A DNA stretch of 64,000 nt from Macrothele yani. Its lineage: Eukaryota; Arthropoda; Arachnida; Araneae; Macrothelidae. The stretch lies in assembly GCA_039090855.1 (NCBI GenBank), contig CM077016.1, positions 52,285,436 to 52,349,435 of the forward strand. The letters run 5' to 3'. Positions 62,436 to 64,000 of the stretch are shown piece by piece. Position 1 is the stretch's first letter; each line of letters starts with the position of its first letter. The notes under the pieces are model-generated. The model was given only the letters and a program-made list of their open reading frames with translations. It was not told the origin of the DNA and made no database searches. Both the position numbers and the translations under genes were made by a program.

Positions 62436-63800
62436 CTATACTGAGCAAATTAATTGGGACAAGCTATTTTATTCTCAGAATTGTAATGTGATCGCCAGTT
62501 GATGTCGGAAACACCACGTAAACCGGTTTTATCAGCTGTGAGGTGGTGTGACTATTAGAACTTCATAGTAAGAATGTGGTTTGACCGGTTTTAAACAGGA
62601 AATAGGCATTTCAGCTTCAGTTGTGAGCTTTCGTGTGTGACAGGTGGATGTTAGTTTTTGCTCTCCGTGGGTACGTGTTGCTTTCGTGTATTGAAAAATG
62701 GATATTTCCCCAAGGAAGCGTGCAAAAATAATTGCTCTGAAGGATCACACTTCTATGAAAGTGAGAGATATCGCTTCTGCAGTTGGTGTAGGCAAATCAA
62801 GTGTATCAAGACTGCTTACGCGATACAATGCATCTGGATCATCGTCTCCAAAAAGGAGAGGTAAATGTGAAAAAAACGAGAAACAACTCCACGAACCGAT
62901 AAATATATAATCAGAAATAGTAAAATGAATTCAAAAAAAAAAACAAGCACCGACCTTCAAAGAGATTTATTGGCTAGTGGTTGTGATGTTAGTGATTCAA
63001 CTGTACGCCGTAGGCTTCAGGAAGTTGGCCCGAAGGCCAGAAGACCAACGGTAAAACAATGTTTGAATGCAAAAATGAAGATAAAACGTTTAGCATGGGC
63101 CAAAAAATATAAATCGTGGACTGCTGACGACTGGAAAAATGTAGTTTTCAGTGATGAAACTCATTTATTTATGCAGGGTTACCAAGCAAATGTCGTTAGA
63201 CGAACCAACTGTGAACCCTTAAGACCTGAGCATGTCAAACAAACTGTAAAACACCCTCTGAAACAGATGTTTTGGGTTTTTTATTACATCAAATGGCACC
63301 GGAAACTTAGTTCCTGTTCAAGGTATGATGAATTCAGCCAGGTACGTAGAAATATTACAACGTAGGATTGTTCCATTCTTGCAAACTTTTGACGGGACAT
63401 TTCAACATGACTTGGGCCCATGTCACAATTCGAAATTGGTCAAGAATTTCATTCTGGAAAATCAAATTCATTTGCTTGATTGGCCTGGAAATTCACCAGA
63501 CTTAAATCCCATAGAAAACTTGTGGAATATTTTGAAGAGACGTTTAGGTAAAATGGACTGTACAACCCAAGAACGCATGATAACGAATGCCATAAAAGTG
63601 TGGTTTATGAAGTCAAAAATATGTGCACTCAATTAGTGGAGTCAATGCCAAAACGAATTCAAGAGGTCATTTCTGCAAAAGGAGGACATACTAATACAAG
63701 TATTTATCAGTGTATATCAAGGCATAGAATGATATAAAGGCATAGCTTTGGAAAAAAGAGTGATTTTTTTACTTTGTCCCAATTAATTTGCACAGTATAG
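62436..63800 (+). mobile_element. Tc3-like element with TIRs
   Basis: CTATACTGAGCAAATTAATT at the left and, inward from the right, CTATACTGTGCAAATTAATT, both followed by GGGACAA; TA outside. The transposase starts MDISPRKRAKIIALKDHTSM at 62698. The HTH has IASAVGVGKSSVSRLLTRYN. The next frame (62925-63365) has DSTVRRRLQEVGPKARRP and DDWKNVVFSDETHLFMQGY (first Asp). The last frame has GTFQHDLGPCHNSKLVKNFI (second Asp) and WPGNSPDLNPIENLWNILKR (Glu). It ends PKRIQEVISAKGGH near 63690 in another frame. Three frame changes, few other lesions: a recently dead copy. Confidence 0.92.
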
Positions 63801-63802
63801 TA

Positions 63803-64000
63803 GTCTTAAACTTTAATAAATTATGATAACATTTATGCAGTCGGCGCATGTGCCCCACATTGCTTGCCAAATATTTTTGCATTAAGGAGAACCTAGAAGT
63901 TCTTGTCCAAAAGTTTATCTTTTGCCTTCATAATGCTGACATATGGTTATGCATGCTTTCGTGAGTCCATTTTTTTTTTTTTTTTTTTTGTGATAATTGA
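63803..64000. other. No gene recognised
   Basis: AT-rich end of window with a T19 run at 63970-63988. Confidence 0.6.

Noticed and set aside
1..64000. A new defence, toxin or biosynthetic system
   Set aside because: Beyond Pitx, every long frame with recognisable text is a transposase, reverse transcriptase or their relic; no gene cluster with shared orientation or spacing was found.

Overview
This window is AT-rich invertebrate nuclear DNA, most probably from an arthropod. That placement is inferred from the mix of Tc1, mariner, hAT, Penelope-like and tRNA-SINE repeats; a chelicerate is possible, but the sequence does not settle it. Nothing suggests a prokaryote or a virus. Only one host gene is supported: the last coding exon of a Pitx (paired-like, K50) homeobox gene at 30489-31029 on the plus strand. 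It runs from homeodomain residue 47 through the OAR/aristaless tail to the stop. As written, the exon carries a one-base excess in an A6 run (30521-30526), which breaks the frame inside the end of the homeodomain. No upstream Pitx exon was recognised here, so the 30 kb to its left is probably intron or intergenic DNA.

Almost everything else is mobile DNA, much of it nested. Layout: 1-5.2 kb, mariner and Tc1-like relics, one with a foldback MITE inside it; 5.4-6.6 kb, an RTE-like LINE fragment holding two SINEs; 7-9.3 kb, short repeats and an unrecognised 96-codon ORF; 9.3-10.1 kb, two Tc1 pieces in opposite orientation; 11.2-13.4 kb, a Penelope-like element with a GIY-YIG region, split by a Tc1 element; 13.4-18.4 kb, a decayed ~145-bp tandem array holding a hAT relic (itself holding a foldback) and a second inverted-repeat element; 18.4-19.0 kb, a duplicated tRNA-like repeat; 20.3-23.4 kb, Tc1, mariner and LINE relics; 25.1-26.6 kb, a Tc1 element split by a SINE; 27-30.3 kb, SINEs and a tRNA-like hairpin; 30.5-32.1 kb, Pitx exon and probable 3' UTR; 33.0-35.6 kb, a mariner with a piggyBac-like MITE and a second inverted-repeat element inside it; 36.4-41.8 kb, Tc1 and mariner elements with two more piggyBac-like MITEs; 42-45.4 kb, a SINE cluster and a LINE-into-SINE insertion; 45.9-47.4 kb, the best preserved element, a Tc1 with an open 343-codon DD34E transposase; 47.6-49.2 kb, a LINE tail and a second tRNA-like hairpin; 52.0-53.9 kb, a Tc1 next to a 115-bp satellite; 54.4 kb, a palindromic MITE; 56.6-59.6 kb, an RTE-like LINE split by a solo LTR; 62.4-63.8 kb, a Tc3-like element.

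The dominant repeat is a ~215-bp tRNA-derived SINE, in at least 18 full or partial copies, many with clear target-site duplications. The nesting gives a relative order: the satellite, LINEs, Penelope-like element and Tc1/mariner copies are older, and the SINE and TTAA-flanked MITEs are younger. I found no convincing new biological system. The most useful leads are the Pitx frameshift, the near-intact Tc1, the two tRNA-like hairpins and the multi-level insertions.
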